Below, piece after piece: positions 1 to 6,482 of a stretch of DNA of 10,252 nt. This DNA is from JBBRLA01 sp038231615 (GTDB lineage: Bacteria; Myxococcota_A; Polyangia; Palsa-1104; JAEUJZ01): assembly GCA_038231615.1 (NCBI GenBank), contig JBBRLA010000279.1, forward strand, positions 1-10,252. The letters are read 5' to 3'. Position 1 is the first letter of the stretch. Each line of letters begins with the position of its first letter. Below the pieces are notes generated by a model. The model did no database searches and had not been told where the DNA came from. It saw only the letters and a program-made list of their open reading frames with translations. A program made the translations under genes and the position numbers.

Positions 1-513
1 ATGTTCCTGCCCGATGTCCTGCGCGCAGAGGTCGCCACCCGCCTGGGAGCGCCCCCCGAAATCGTAGCTCAGCGGCACGCTTCGCCATTGCCCCGCCGGC
101 ACGGATTGCCTACGGGCGCGCGGGTGGGCTTAGCGGTGGCCGGGCTGCTTTTGGCGCTGGGGGTGCTGCTGACCCGCCGCTACCGCGGCCTTTCGCGCCT
201 GTCCCTGGGGCTGGTCGGCCTGTGCCTGGGCATCCCGGGCGTGGTGCTCTGGGTGTTGGCCGCGGTGTCCAGTTTTCCCGAACTGGTCCGCAACGAGGCC
301 CTGCTGATCTTCTGGCCGCTGGATCTGTTTTTTCTGCTGCTCGCGGGCCACCGGCTCTCCCGCTATGTGACGGTCAGGCTGGCGGCGACGGGAGTGATTG
401 CCCTGCTCTGGGTGACCGGGCTTTTGGTTCAACCCCTGTGGCCGGCGCTGGTCTTCGTGACCCTGCCGTTGCTGGCGATGAAATGGAGCGAGCTGGATCG
501 GCCCGTGGGCTAG
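1..513 (+). CDS. C-terminal part of a multi-span membrane protein, DUF4105/Lnb-like (5' end probably missing)
   Basis: The frame is open from the first base of the window to a TAG stop, and the visible 170 residues are mostly membrane segments: about 41-58, 68-90, 99-116, 126-143 and 147-162. The first 30 residues are a soluble segment (FLPDVLRAEVATRLG) that reads like the end of a larger domain rather than a natural N terminus. The segment around residues 96-115 (ELVRNEALLIFWPLDLFFLL) resembles the membrane tail of DUF4105 proteins, whose N-terminal part is related to the lipoprotein N-acyltransferase Lnb. That catalytic part would lie upstream of the window. I infer an inner-membrane protein acting in envelope or lipoprotein processing, but the family assignment rests on pattern memory only. 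The position-1 ATG is probably an internal codon. Its stop codon overlaps the stop of the convergent gene that follows. Confidence 0.6.
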   Translation: MFLPDVLRAEVATRLGAPPEIVAQRHASPLPRRHGLPTGARVGLAVAGLLLALGVLLTRRYRGLSRLSLGLVGLCLGIPGVVLWVLAAVSSFPELVRNEALLIFWPLDLFFLLLAGHRLSRYVTVRLAATGVIALLWVTGLLVQPLWPALVFVTLPLLAMKWSELDRPVG

Positions 514-1835
514 CGGGAGGTTTTCTGCCGGGCCGCCCCGAAGCTTCGCTGGAACAGTTCTACGATCGCCGTCTTCCCTTCAGAAGTCAGCGCCCGCGTC
601 CCGGTCCCGGTGAACCGCGTGTGTTCGATGGTCGGCTTGCTGGCCTGCCAGGTCCGCGCGGTGTTGCTCCAGGTGAACCAGCTCCGCCGCTCCTGGTCGT
701 AGACATGCACCGGCTTCTGCTGATGCCGTGCCAGCTCCGCCGCCCATCCCGTACCCCCCTTCACCGTGTCGTCCCGCTGGATGGTCCCGACGATAAACAC
801 CTCGCCGGCCGACTTCACCTGATGCCAGATGCTTTGCAGCACCTTGCGGATCGCCGGGTTCTGGTGGTAGGTCCGGTGCATCGTCGCCGACACGTAGGCC
901 AGGCTGACATCCCCGTCGCGCAGCTCGGCTTCGTTGAGCAACCGCAGGCCGCGCGACCGCGACACCTGGTGCCCCTCAAAGGAATAGTTCTCTTCCCGCA
1001 TGCCCCAGCGTTCGGCGCAGGCGCCAAACTCCGCCTCCGCCCCCTCGGCGCCGCCCGAAAGCATCACATGCGCCTCGACCGGCAGGTCCTCCGCCGGGAT
1101 GTGCGGCGCCCGTTCGTCCACCAGGCGCATGGTGTCCGGGTGCAGCACCAGGTGCGTGTCGCTGACGTTGGGGTTGTCGTGGTCCTTCAGCAGCCGCACC
1201 GACAGGTGATGGTTCACCGGCTCCAGGAAGAGCACCACGCTCACCCGATCCAAAAACTTGTCGCACGGTGCCGGCACGTTGGTGGGGTGGTCGCCGCTTT
1301 CCCCGCGGTGGGTCAGCGCCGTCGTCCACAGCTCGACGTTGCGCTCCTTGGCCAACTGGCACAGGCCGTCCAACTCTTCCGCGGTGGTCTTGGTCCAGTC
1401 GAACGCGTCGATCAGCACCACGTTGGGCTGGAAACTGGCGTGCTGCTTCAGCAGGTCCAGCGCCGAGGTCAGCCGTTCCACCGAGAAGGCGTACTGCCCG
1501 GGGCCGTGCCCGTGCATCGAAAACGCCTGGATGATCCGGTTGCGGTTGATCATCTCAGAGGTGGCCGCGGCGTCTTCCATGTGGGTGGTGCGGCACAGGT
1601 CCTGAAACACCGCTTCGTACCACGAGCGCACATGGTCCACCGGCGTGTCCAGCGACACGTGGAAGACCTTGCGCTCGCGCATCATGTCGTCCAGCGCGAT
1701 GTGCACCAGGAACGCCGTCTTGCCGACGCCGGCCCGGGCCATCACCACGCCCAGGTTGCCGCGGCCCAGCCCTCCATGGGTGGACTGTTCCAAGATCCGC
1801 AGGGGGCTCTGCTCATTCACTTCTTTGCGATACAT
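510..1835 (-). CDS. KaiC/RecA-like P-loop ATPase fused to a C-terminal SLOG-like (DprA/LOG-type Rossmann) domain
   Basis: The 441-residue protein has two parts. Residues ~10-235 form a RecA/KaiC/DnaB-type ATPase core: a Walker A motif at 33-41 (ARAGVGKTA), a Walker B strand at 138-147 (NVVLIDAFDW) and a following strand LWTTALTHR at 169-177 in the place of the RecA-family sensor. Residues ~250-435 look like a SLOG/DprA-type nucleotide-binding Rossmann fold: SGGAEGAE at 260-267, YSFEGH at 284-289, GGTGWA at 360-365, VYDQE at 378-382, then FTGTGTR and EGKTAIVELF near the end. SLOG domains bind or process nucleotides or nucleotide-derived signals; the pairing with an ATPase suggests nucleotide sensing or signalling, which is inference. 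No signal peptide or membrane helix is seen, so it is likely cytosolic. The ATG start is fixed by an AGGAGG site 8 bases upstream. The gene lies 16 bases after fusA and is probably co-transcribed with it. Confidence 0.85.
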   Translation of the reverse strand: MYRKEVNEQSPLRILEQSTHGGLGRGNLGVVMARAGVGKTAFLVHIALDDMMRERKVFHVSLDTPVDHVRSWYEAVFQDLCRTTHMEDAAATSEMINRNRIIQAFSMHGHGPGQYAFSVERLTSALDLLKQHASFQPNVVLIDAFDWTKTTAEELDGLCQLAKERNVELWTTALTHRGESGDHPTNVPAPCDKFLDRVSVVLFLEPVNHHLSVRLLKDHDNPNVSDTHLVLHPDTMRLVDERAPHIPAEDLPVEAHVMLSGGAEGAEAEFGACAERWGMREENYSFEGHQVSRSRGLRLLNEAELRDGDVSLAYVSATMHRTYHQNPAIRKVLQSIWHQVKSAGEVFIVGTIQRDDTVKGGTGWAAELARHQQKPVHVYDQERRSWFTWSNTARTWQASKPTIEHTRFTGTGTRALTSEGKTAIVELFQRSFGAARQKTSR

Positions 1836-1843
1836 GGCGGTTG

Positions 1844-1849
1844 CCTCCT
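1844..1849 (-). promoter_or_regulatory. Strong Shine-Dalgarno site of the ATPase-SLOG gene
   Basis: Read on the minus strand this is a perfect AGGAGG, 8 bases before the ATG at 1835. It lies entirely within the 16-base gap after the fusA stop codon (1852-1854). It fixes the start of the ATPase-SLOG gene and implies that it is translated efficiently from the fusA transcript. Confidence 0.8.
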
Positions 1850-1851
1850 GC

Positions 1852-3936
1852 TTACTTTCTCTTCTCGGCCTCGGCCTTGCGGGCCGCGGCGATCAGCTCT
1901 TCCGCGATCTGGCTCGGGACTGGAGCATACCGCGAAAACTCCATGGTGAACTCAGCCTTGCCCTGGGTCGCCGATCGCAGCGTCGTGGAGTAGCTGAACA
2001 TCTCGGCCAGCGGTACCTCGGCCTCGACGGTGGTCAGGTTGTCGGCCTCGGTGGTGCCGATGATCATGCCGCGGCGGGCCATCAGCGTCGAGAGCATGTT
2101 GCCGCTGTGCTCCGACGGCCCCTCCAGGGCGACCTTCATGATGGGTTCCAGGATGTGCGGCCGGGCCCGGGCGTAGACCTCGCGCCAGGCGCCGCGGGCG
2201 GCCTCCTGGAAGGCGATGTCCGAGGAATCCACCGCGTGGGACGATCCGTCGGTCAGCGCCACCCGCACATTGACCACCGGGAAGCCGATGAGGCGCCCCT
2301 TGGGCAGCATGGACTTGAAGCCCTTCTCGACGCTGGGGATGAACTCCTTGGGCACCGTGCCGCCATACGTCTCGTCGAGGAACTCGAAGTCCCCCTCGGC
2401 GTAGGGCTCGATGTAGCCGATGACCCTGCCGTACTGTCCCGATCCGCCGGTCTGCTTCTTGTGTACGTAGTTGAAGTCGGCCCGCTGGGTCACCGTCTCG
2501 CGGTAGGCCACCTGCGGCGGGCTGCTGATGACCTGGGCGGCGTACTCGCGCTTCATGCGCTCGATGTAGACCTCCAGGTGCAGCTCGCCCATGCCTGCCA
2601 GGATGGTCTCGCCGCTTTCCGGGTCCACCTCGCAGCGCAGCGTGGGGTCTTCCTTGGTGAAGCGCTGGATGGCCTTGGACATGTTCATCTGCGCCTTGTT
2701 GTCGATCGGCTTCACCGCGATCTTGATGACCGGCTCGGGCACGAACATCGAGGTCATGGCGACGTTCTCGCCGCTGGTGAAGGTATCCCCGGAGTGGCAG
2801 TCAACCCCGAAGATGGCCACGATGTCCCCGGCACCGGCGTCGGTGATGTCCTCCTTCTCGTCGGAGTGCATGCGGCACAGACGCGACACCTTGACCTTCT
2901 TGCCATTGCGCACGTTGACGATGACGTCGTCCTTGCGCAGGGCGCCCTGGTAGACGCGCATGTAGGTGAGCTGCCCGTAGCGCCCGTCCTCCAGCTTGAA
3001 GGCCAGCGCCACCGTCGGCTTGCTCTGGTCGGCCGCGAGCTGGATCTTGGCCTCGTCGTGGTCCAGGTCGAGCGCCTCGTTGACCACGTCGGCGGGGCAG
3101 GGCAGGTAGTAGGTCACCGCGTCCAGCAGCAACTGCACCGCGCGGTTCTTGTAGGCCGAACCCATGAGCACCGGGGTCAGCTTCATCTCCAGGGTGCCGC
3201 GGCGGATGGCCTGCCGGATGAGTTCCGGGGTCACGCGGTCTTCCAGGATGGCCTCGGTCAGCTCGTCGCTGAACATGGATACTGCGTCGAGCATCTCCTC
3301 GCGGGCCTCCTGCGCCTGGACGCGCATGTCCGCGGGCACCGGGCCATGTTGCAGCTCCTCGCCGTTGTCACCGTGGAAGGTGACCCCCTCCATGGTGATG
3401 AGGTCGATGACGCCGATGTGTTTTTCCTCCAGCCCCAGGGGCAGCTGAAGCAGCACGGGGTTGTGGCCCAGCTTCTCGCGGAGCTGGTTCTTCACCCGGA
3501 CCGGGTTGGCGCCGGTGCGGTCGCACTTGTTGACGAAGGCCAGCCGGGGCACCCGGTAGCGCTTCATCTGGCGGTCCACGGTGAGCGACTGGCTCTGGAC
3601 GCCGGCGACGGCACACAAGACCAGGATCGCGCCGTCCAGCACCCGCAGAGAGCGTTCGACCTCGATGGTGAAGTCGACGTGGCCCGGGGTGTCGATGATG
3701 TTGACGTGGTGCTGGTTCCACGTGCAGTAGGTCGCGGCGCTGGCGATGGTGATGCCGCGCTCCCGTTCCAGCTCCATGCTGTCCATCTTGGCCCCGACGC
3801 CGTCCTTGCCCTTGACCTCGTGGATCGCGTGGATCCGCTTGGTGTAGAACAGGATGCGCTCGGTAAGTGTGGTCTTTCCGCTATCGATGTGCGCGGAAAT
3901 CCCGATGTTGCGTACGCGGGACAGGTCGGTAATCAC
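1852..3936 (-). CDS. fusA: Translation elongation factor G, EFG1/'spd' (mitochondrial-like) subfamily
   Basis: This 694-residue GTPase has the full length of EF-G, which drives tRNA-mRNA translocation on the ribosome. The G-domain motifs are intact: AHIDSGKT at 15-22, RERGITI at 59-65 (switch I), DTPGH at 82-86 and NKCD at 136-139. The domain III signature GMGELHLEVYIERMKREY and the domain IV stretches GGSGQYGR and SDIAFQEAARGA are also present. Serine in AHIDSGKTT and the segment MDSMELERERGITI are marks of mitochondrial EFG1 and of the bacterial spdEFG1 group, not of the common EF-G (AHIDAGKTT). In known spd genomes a second copy, spdEFG2, takes the ribosome-recycling role; it is not in this window. 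The start is GTG at 3934-3936 with a GGAG site 7 bases upstream. An upstream ATG on the same strand is out of frame. No str-operon genes (rpsL, rpsG, tuf) flank it; it is followed by the ATPase-SLOG gene. Confidence 0.95.
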   Translation of the reverse strand: MITDLSRVRNIGISAHIDSGKTTLTERILFYTKRIHAIHEVKGKDGVGAKMDSMELERERGITIASAATYCTWNQHHVNIIDTPGHVDFTIEVERSLRVLDGAILVLCAVAGVQSQSLTVDRQMKRYRVPRLAFVNKCDRTGANPVRVKNQLREKLGHNPVLLQLPLGLEEKHIGVIDLITMEGVTFHGDNGEELQHGPVPADMRVQAQEAREEMLDAVSMFSDELTEAILEDRVTPELIRQAIRRGTLEMKLTPVLMGSAYKNRAVQLLLDAVTYYLPCPADVVNEALDLDHDEAKIQLAADQSKPTVALAFKLEDGRYGQLTYMRVYQGALRKDDVIVNVRNGKKVKVSRLCRMHSDEKEDITDAGAGDIVAIFGVDCHSGDTFTSGENVAMTSMFVPEPVIKIAVKPIDNKAQMNMSKAIQRFTKEDPTLRCEVDPESGETILAGMGELHLEVYIERMKREYAAQVISSPPQVAYRETVTQRADFNYVHKKQTGGSGQYGRVIGYIEPYAEGDFEFLDETYGGTVPKEFIPSVEKGFKSMLPKGRLIGFPVVNVRVALTDGSSHAVDSSDIAFQEAARGAWREVYARARPHILEPIMKVALEGPSEHSGNMLSTLMARRGMIIGTTEADNLTTVEAEVPLAEMFSYSTTLRSATQGKAEFTMEFSRYAPVPSQIAEELIAAARKAEAEKRK

Positions 3937-4156
3937 GGATTGACTCCATTACTACGATGCGGGGCACACCGGTGTTGCGTTGCGATTCATGGCGCAGCGT
4001 GCCGCCGGTATTTGTGTTTATACGGGGCGAATTGGCAAGAGATTTGTTGGAAAATCGACGGCGGCATGGGTCATTCGTCGCAGGGGAAGACATGCTAGCA
4101 GAAACGCCAACCGAATGCCCGCGTCATTAACCGCGCCCTTGCCCGCCAATCTGCCC
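3937..4156. other. 220-base intergenic region upstream of fusA
   Basis: No convincing gene lies here. It is less GC-rich than its surroundings around 4010-4055 on the plus strand (tttgtgtttatac, gatttgttggaaaatc), as expected of a promoter region. It must hold the signal for fusA unless fusA is read through from the importer operon. I see no hairpin followed by a T-run after the upstream gene's stop at 4157-4159, so read-through is possible. Confidence 0.5.
4010..4038 (-). promoter_or_regulatory. Candidate sigma-70-type promoter for fusA (weak)
   Basis: On the minus strand a TTGCCA hexamer (4033-4038) is followed after 17 bases by ACAAAT (4010-4015). The motif TATAAA (4017-4022) lies nearby as an alternative -10 without a good -35 at the right distance. 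The elements sit in the only AT-richer patch of the gap and about 75 bases before the fusA GTG. The match is modest and rests on spacing and composition only. Confidence 0.25.
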
Positions 4157-4768
4157 CTACGCCACGGTCGAGACGGTCCTTGTGGCCCCCCGGGCGTTCA
4201 GCAGGTGGTCCGCCAGCGCGTCCATCTGGCCATGCCCGGCGTAGCCGGCCTGCCCAGTGGGCTCATTCAGCGCGCTGAGCAAGGTCTGCCTGAGTTCCCT
4301 CGGGTCCTTGCCCCGGGCTGCGGCGATCTCCAGCAGGGTCTGCCCCTGGTCGATGCGCTGGCGCACCTGCTCGGTGGTCAGGCCCAGGTACTCGGCCAGG
4401 GTGCTCTCCACCGGGTCCGTGGCGCGCGTCGGGCCCGCCGTAGGGTTTGCCATCACCTTTTGCGGGTCCTCCCGGCCCTGGTGGGCATTGACGATGCGCT
4501 CCACCAGGGCCCGGGTGTCGCCGCCGGTGGCGCCGCCCTCGGTCAACACCCCCAGGATCGCGTTCTTCAGACCGTCGATGCTCTTGCCCTGCGCCGCGGC
4601 GATCTCGGCCAGGCTCTTGCCCGCCTCGAGCTGCGAGCGCAGCGCCTGCGGGCTGAGCCCCAGGTAGCGGGCCGCCGCCCCGTGTAGCGCCTGAGTGCGA
4701 TGTGGCATCTCGTCGAAGGACGACCGTGTGCTGGCCGCACCGGTGCTGGGGTCAATCGTCATCGCCAT
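4157..4768 (-). CDS. Small cytoplasmic protein with two ~65-residue helical repeats, unknown function
   Basis: The 203-residue protein contains two copies of one unit about 92 residues apart. Unit 1 (~32-98) carries YLGLSPQALRSQLEAGKSLA, EIAAAQGK and then ALVERIVNAHQG. Unit 2 (~124-195) carries YLGLTTEQVRQRIDQGQTLL, EIAAARGK and then ALADHLLNARG. Each unit reads as a helix, a helix-turn-helix-like LGL..E.L...L..G.SL.EIAA.GK segment and a closing amphipathic helix. Similar 'LGLS..ELR..L..GKSLAEIA' repeats occur in bacterial proteins of unknown function. No signal peptide, membrane segment or catalytic motif is visible. I chose the ATG at 4766-4768 because GAGGAG lies 6 bases upstream; the longer reading to 4822 adds 18 residues without such a site. 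It follows the importer ATPase by 75 bases, so it may be the last gene of that operon. A DNA- or protein-binding adaptor is possible, but this is a guess. Confidence 0.8.
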   Translation of the reverse strand: MAMTIDPSTGAASTRSSFDEMPHRTQALHGAAARYLGLSPQALRSQLEAGKSLAEIAAAQGKSIDGLKNAILGVLTEGGATGGDTRALVERIVNAHQGREDPQKVMANPTAGPTRATDPVESTLAEYLGLTTEQVRQRIDQGQTLLEIAAARGKDPRELRQTLLSALNEPTGQAGYAGHGQMDALADHLLNARGATRTVSTVA

Positions 4769-4774
4769 GGGTCT

Positions 4775-4780
4775 CTCCTC
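4775..4780 (-). promoter_or_regulatory. Shine-Dalgarno site that decides the start of the repeat-protein gene
   Basis: On the minus strand this is GAGGAG, 6 bases upstream of the ATG at 4766-4768. No comparable site precedes the upstream in-frame ATGs near 4822 and 4801. The shorter 203-residue reading is therefore preferred. Confidence 0.65.
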
Positions 4781-4831
4781 GCTGACCGGGGAAGGTGCCA
4801 TGGAAAGGCGCGGCACGGCCATGAAAACTGC

Positions 4832-4850
4832 GCTTTGCGAGTATCAAAGC
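4832..4850. repeat. Small inverted repeat over the stop of the ABC ATPase gene
   Basis: GCTTTG (4832-4837) and CAAAGC (4845-4850) can pair around a 7-base loop that includes part of the ATPase stop codon. On the minus strand it is followed by GCAGTTTTC, a short and poor T-run. It could be a weak attenuating or mRNA-end structure between the ATPase and the repeat-protein gene, but it is too short to call a terminator. Confidence 0.25.
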
Positions 4851-5677
4851 TGCTTGAAGCGGGCCTTGATCTCTTTCTCCAGTTCGACGAAAGCCGGCTG
4901 ACCTTCCACGTGCACGTCGGCCTGCCAGGCCAGGCCGCGCTCGACCAGGTCGTAGGTCGCCTGGATGCGGGCCCCCGAGACCACCTTGCCGCCTTCGCCC
5001 CGGTCGCGCCCCAGCATGAAGAGCGTATCGCTGACGATCATCGCCGAGCGGATGTCGTGGGTCACCAGCAGGATGGTGTTCAGCTCGTCCATGTTGGCCA
5101 CCTCGACGATGAGCTTCATCACCTCTTCCAGGGCCGCCGGGTCCAGGCCCGAGAACGGCTCGTCCATCAGCAACAAGCTTTTCTGCCGCACCAGTTGCTG
5201 GGCGATGGCCACCCGCTGCCGCTGCCCCCCGGAAAGCTGCGCCGGGTAGTACCCCGCCCGCTCCAAAAGGTGGAAACGCGCCAGCAGCGCCTGCGCCTTG
5301 GCGGTGGCTTCCTCCCCGGACATGCCGTTGGCCGTGCCGGCGATCGCCAGGTTGTGCAGCACCGTGCGATGGCGCAAAAGCGGGTAGTTCTGAAACACCA
5401 CCCCCACCGTCCCCGGCAAGAGCGGGGCGTTCTTCGGCCCCAGCGCCTGCCCGCTGTCCGGCTCGTCCAGCCCGGCGATGATGCGCAAAAGGCGCGTCTT
5501 GCCCACCCCCGACGGGCCCAAAAGCCCCACGATCTGCCCCGTGGTCACCCCCGGGCGGATGCGGTCGAAAACCTGGAAGCTCACCTGGTCCAGGATCTGC
5601 GCCCCGCCCAGCATCAGCGAGATCTCCTTGGCGGTCAGCAGCACCTCGCCAAGGGACGATTCGTTCGGCGCGACCAT
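4844..5677 (-). CDS. ABC importer ATP-binding subunit (NitT/TauT/SsuB-like)
   Basis: The 277-residue protein is a complete ABC ATPase that would power the permease next to it from the cytosolic side. Motifs in order: Walker A GPSGVGKT at 54-61, Q-loop glutamine Q96 in FQNYP, signature LSGGQRQ at 148-154, Walker B LLLMDEP at 168-174 and the H-loop histidine H207 in LLVTHD. The size and the motif wording match ATPases of nitrate/sulfonate/taurine-type importers. A C-terminal stretch of ~50 residues (charged, VELEKEIKARFKQL) follows the core. I chose the ATG at 5675-5677, which overlaps the permease stop as TGATG, because overlap coupling is typical; a start at 5713 would add 12 residues and overlap the permease by 37 bases. 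The substrate cannot be read from the ATPase. Confidence 0.93.
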   Translation of the reverse strand: MVAPNESSLGEVLLTAKEISLMLGGAQILDQVSFQVFDRIRPGVTTGQIVGLLGPSGVGKTRLLRIIAGLDEPDSGQALGPKNAPLLPGTVGVVFQNYPLLRHRTVLHNLAIAGTANGMSGEEATAKAQALLARFHLLERAGYYPAQLSGGQRQRVAIAQQLVRQKSLLLMDEPFSGLDPAALEEVMKLIVEVANMDELNTILLVTHDIRSAMIVSDTLFMLGRDRGEGGKVVSGARIQATYDLVERGLAWQADVHVEGQPAFVELEKEIKARFKQL

Positions 5678-6474
5678 CAACGCCGCACCCGTTCCAGGCG
5701 GCTGTAGGGGCAAAGAAGGTCCGTCAAAAGGCCCATGCCATAGTCCATCAAAAGCCCCAGCACCAGGATCACCAGCAAAATGGCGTACACCTCCGCCAGC
5801 TTGAAATGCTTGTTCTGGTTCAGGATCATCGCCCCGATGCCGCCCTCGGCCCGGGAGATCCCTTCAACCATGGTGATCATGGCCCAGCCCATGGCGACGT
5901 TCTGCCGCATCACGTCCAGCGCCTTGTCCAGGGTGCCCAGCACCACCACCTCCCACAGGATGCGCCCCTCGCCGGCCCCCAGCACCCGCATGTGGTCGAA
6001 TTGCTCCCGGGGGATCTCGATGATGATCTGCGCCATGGAGGTGACGAAGAACGTCGCCATCCCGAAGGTCAAGAGCGCCACCTTCAGCGAATACCCTCCA
6101 CCGGTGAGCAGGGTGAAGGGAAACACCAGCCCGGTCAGCCCGAGAAAGCGCAGCTTCGAGGTGGCGGCCACCAGCGGCCGGAAGGCGGCGATCACCGTGG
6201 CATAGGACAGCGCCATGGAGATCGTCACCGTCAAGAAGAGCGCATGGAAGATCAGCTTGATCGTGGTGAACAGTTCAGGGCCCATGCCATGCTGCCACCA
6301 CAGGTCGCCGAGCGCCTTCCACACCTCCCTGGGCGTCGGCAGGCTGGCAAAGGGCGAGGTCACCCAGAGCAGCAGCATGGCCCCCACCCAGAACCCCACC
6401 AGCATGAGGGCCGTGGCCGGGTCCACCACCCGGTTGGGCTTCACCGCGCGATACAGCGCCTCTCGGTTCACCAT
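5677..6474 (-). CDS. ABC importer permease subunit (BPD-type, NitT/TauT-like)
   Basis: The 265-residue protein has about six hydrophobic segments (~21-40, 71-97, 108-125, 129-150, 189-207, 228-252), the usual layout of a one-gene importer permease that works as a homodimer. The cytoplasmic coupling loop is at about 157-185 (REQFDHMRVLGAGEGRILWE), matching the EAA loop with its conserved glycine G166. The family signature is weaker than in textbook SsuC/TauC but clear. The start ATG at 6472-6474 comes 8 bases after the stop of the binding-protein gene, whose final bases (GGGGTAG) may serve as its ribosome site. A GTG directly before it (6477) is an alternative. A longer open frame to 6822 overlaps the binding-protein gene and is not protein-like there. 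Its stop overlaps the ATPase start by one base. Confidence 0.92.
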   Translation of the reverse strand: MVNREALYRAVKPNRVVDPATALMLVGFWVGAMLLLWVTSPFASLPTPREVWKALGDLWWQHGMGPELFTTIKLIFHALFLTVTISMALSYATVIAAFRPLVAATSKLRFLGLTGLVFPFTLLTGGGYSLKVALLTFGMATFFVTSMAQIIIEIPREQFDHMRVLGAGEGRILWEVVVLGTLDKALDVMRQNVAMGWAMITMVEGISRAEGGIGAMILNQNKHFKLAEVYAILLVILVLGLLMDYGMGLLTDLLCPYSRLERVRR

Positions 6475-6482
6475 CACTAAAG

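Noticed and set aside
222..1949. 575-codon open frame on the plus strand opposite the ATPase-SLOG gene
   Set aside because: It overlaps the first membrane-protein gene and the ATPase-SLOG gene in other frames and has no domain; the opposite strand carries Walker motifs and a strong ribosome site.
4031..4048. Sigma-54-like sequence ttggcaagagatttgttg on the plus strand
   Set aside because: The -12 GC pair is replaced by GT at the required spacing, and there is no plus-strand gene downstream.
1645..4098. 817-codon open frame on the plus strand opposite fusA
   Set aside because: It mirrors the well-supported EF-G gene; the protein is rich in His, Gly, Val and Leu with no domain and is a typical by-product of GC-rich third codon positions.
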